Below the pieces are notes generated by a model that saw only the letters and a program-made list of their open reading frames with translations, had not been told where the DNA came from and ran no database searches. A DNA stretch of 5,576 bases, taken from the NCBI GenBank assembly GCA_024645305.1, contig JAHEFU010000197.1:1-5576 (forward strand). The letters run 5' to 3'. The stretch comes from Planctomycetales bacterium (lineage in GTDB: Bacteria; 4484-113; JAFGCY01). The translations under genes and the position numbers were made by a program. Below are positions 4,954-5,576 of the stretch, piece after piece (position 1 is the first letter of the stretch; every line of letters begins with the position of its first letter).

Positions 4954-5006
4954 GCGGCATTCCAACGTCGAAGGAACTACATTTTTTTATTACACTTAAC
5001 ATCTGT

Positions 5007-5047
5007 CAGGCTATTCAAATCGAGCAGTCGGGAATGCGGGCAGCCTG
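5007..5047. repeat. Inverted repeat just after the cyclophilin stop
   Basis: CAGGCT (5007-5012) and AGCCTG (5042-5047) can form a six-base stem with a 29-base loop, one base past the cyclophilin stop. No T-tract follows on the reverse strand. The rest of the 159-bp gap (4890-5048) holds the promoter of the Cys-rich pair and an AT-rich patch. Confidence 0.35.
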
Positions 5048-5048
5048 G

Positions 5049-5576
5049 TTACTCCCCGGCGGCTGCAGCCTCCGGGGCATAGGCCGGCGGATCTCCCTCC
5101 AGCACATAGGCCAGTTCGATGAAGTCCGCCTCCGGGAACATTTCGCGGAACTGGGCCAGTCCGCCCGCGGCAGCCAGGGCCTCCTGGTCGTCATACTCGC
5201 AACGGTACAGGCCATCCGCCACCGCCATGCCCTGCCAGATTTCCGCGAAGGCGCTGAAGCCGCGCGCATCCAGCCGCGAGTTGTCGCCGAAGTTGATGTA
5301 GATGTGCGTGGAGCGCGAATCCGGTTCCTCGGTCTTGCCGTAGGCCACCATGCCCCGCGTGTTGCCAACGAGTACATCCTCGTCCGGGAAGTTCGCTTCA
5401 CCCCACTGCTCATTCATGCGCGGGTCGGCGCTGATGCCGCACTGCGCCACGAATCCGTCAATCACGCGGAACCAGGGAGCGCCGTCGTAGAAGCCCATGT
5501 TGACAAGGTCGATGAAGTGCTGGGCCCCCAGCGGGTTCCACTCATGGTGCACCGCGAAGATGATGTCGCCGTTCGT
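5049..5576 (-). CDS. Cyclophilin-type peptidyl-prolyl cis-trans isomerase, 5' end outside window
   Basis: Catalyses cis-trans isomerisation of X-Pro bonds during folding. The frame is open to the right edge, so the start, and any signal peptide, lies outside; 175 residues are visible. Cyclophilin landmarks in order: TNGDIIFAVHHEWNPLGAQ (1-19), FYDGAPWFRVIDGFVAQCGIS (given by positions 29-49, with the catalytic-type Arg at 37 and Gln at 45), NTRGMVAYG (72-80), SRSTHIYINFGDNSRLD (87-103) and FSAFAEIWQGM (107-117 region). At position 91 there is His where related proteins usually have Gln (SRTTQ-F/Y-INF), which may alter activity. The tail is acidic and Ala/Pro-rich. It is followed on the same strand, after 159 bp with a separate promoter, by the exported Cys-rich pair; a shared folding role is possible but unproven. 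Confidence 0.9.
   Translation of the reverse strand, partial: TNGDIIFAVHHEWNPLGAQHFIDLVNMGFYDGAPWFRVIDGFVAQCGISADPRMNEQWGEANFPDEDVLVGNTRGMVAYGKTEEPDSRSTHIYINFGDNSRLDARGFSAFAEIWQGMAVADGLYRCEYDDQEALAAAGGLAQFREMFPEADFIELAYVLEGDPPAYAPEAAAAGE

Noticed and set aside
4962..4988. Plus-strand terminator using the T7 tract at 4982-4988
   Set aside because: Only a four-base TTCC/GGAA stem precedes it and no plus-strand gene ends there; it is better seen as an AT-rich patch upstream of the reverse promoter.

Overview
The window is chromosomal DNA from a high-GC, Gram-negative-type bacterium. There are Sec signal peptides, a strong sigma70-like promoter, Shine-Dalgarno sites and one intrinsic terminator. 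No phage, plasmid or transposase gene is visible. The phylum cannot be settled from this stretch. The gene types, and a CACCAC/GTGGTG inverted repeat of a kind common in environmental genomes, do not separate the PVC-like, Hydrogenedentes-like and proteobacterial options.

Layout: the 3' part of tyrS (tyrosyl-tRNA synthetase) runs rightward and enters at the left edge. All other genes run leftward. Between tyrS and the next gene lies a 252-bp convergent intergenic region. It holds three tandem 26-bp hairpin units and a ~103-bp palindromic repeat. Then, in right-to-left transcription order, come: a cyclophilin-type peptidyl-prolyl isomerase (its 5' end is outside the window); two adjacent exported cysteine-rich repeat proteins of 245 and 155 residues; a strong intrinsic terminator; a DUF4332 helix-hairpin-helix protein with its own putative promoter and a leader hairpin; a zinc-ribbon plus membrane-domain protein; and a DMT/EamA-family transporter.

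The most interesting part is 3554-4953. A consensus -10 promoter (TATAAT) drives a 245-residue secreted protein built of 16-residue CGC..KPKC..CGSKDK units. A second secreted protein follows 73 bp later, built of ten 7-residue CGCxxxx units, and the pair ends at a GC-rich hairpin followed by a T7 tract. The two proteins share repeat modules (CGCEKPKC, KDKCGC) and look like a duplicated, internally expanding, metallothionein-like exported system. Metal binding is inferred from composition. I do not recognise either as a named family. The cyclophilin upstream could be a folding partner or just a neighbour.

The other genes are ordinary: translation (tyrS), a small metabolite exporter of unknown substrate, an orphan zinc-ribbon membrane protein and a small HhH-type protein.
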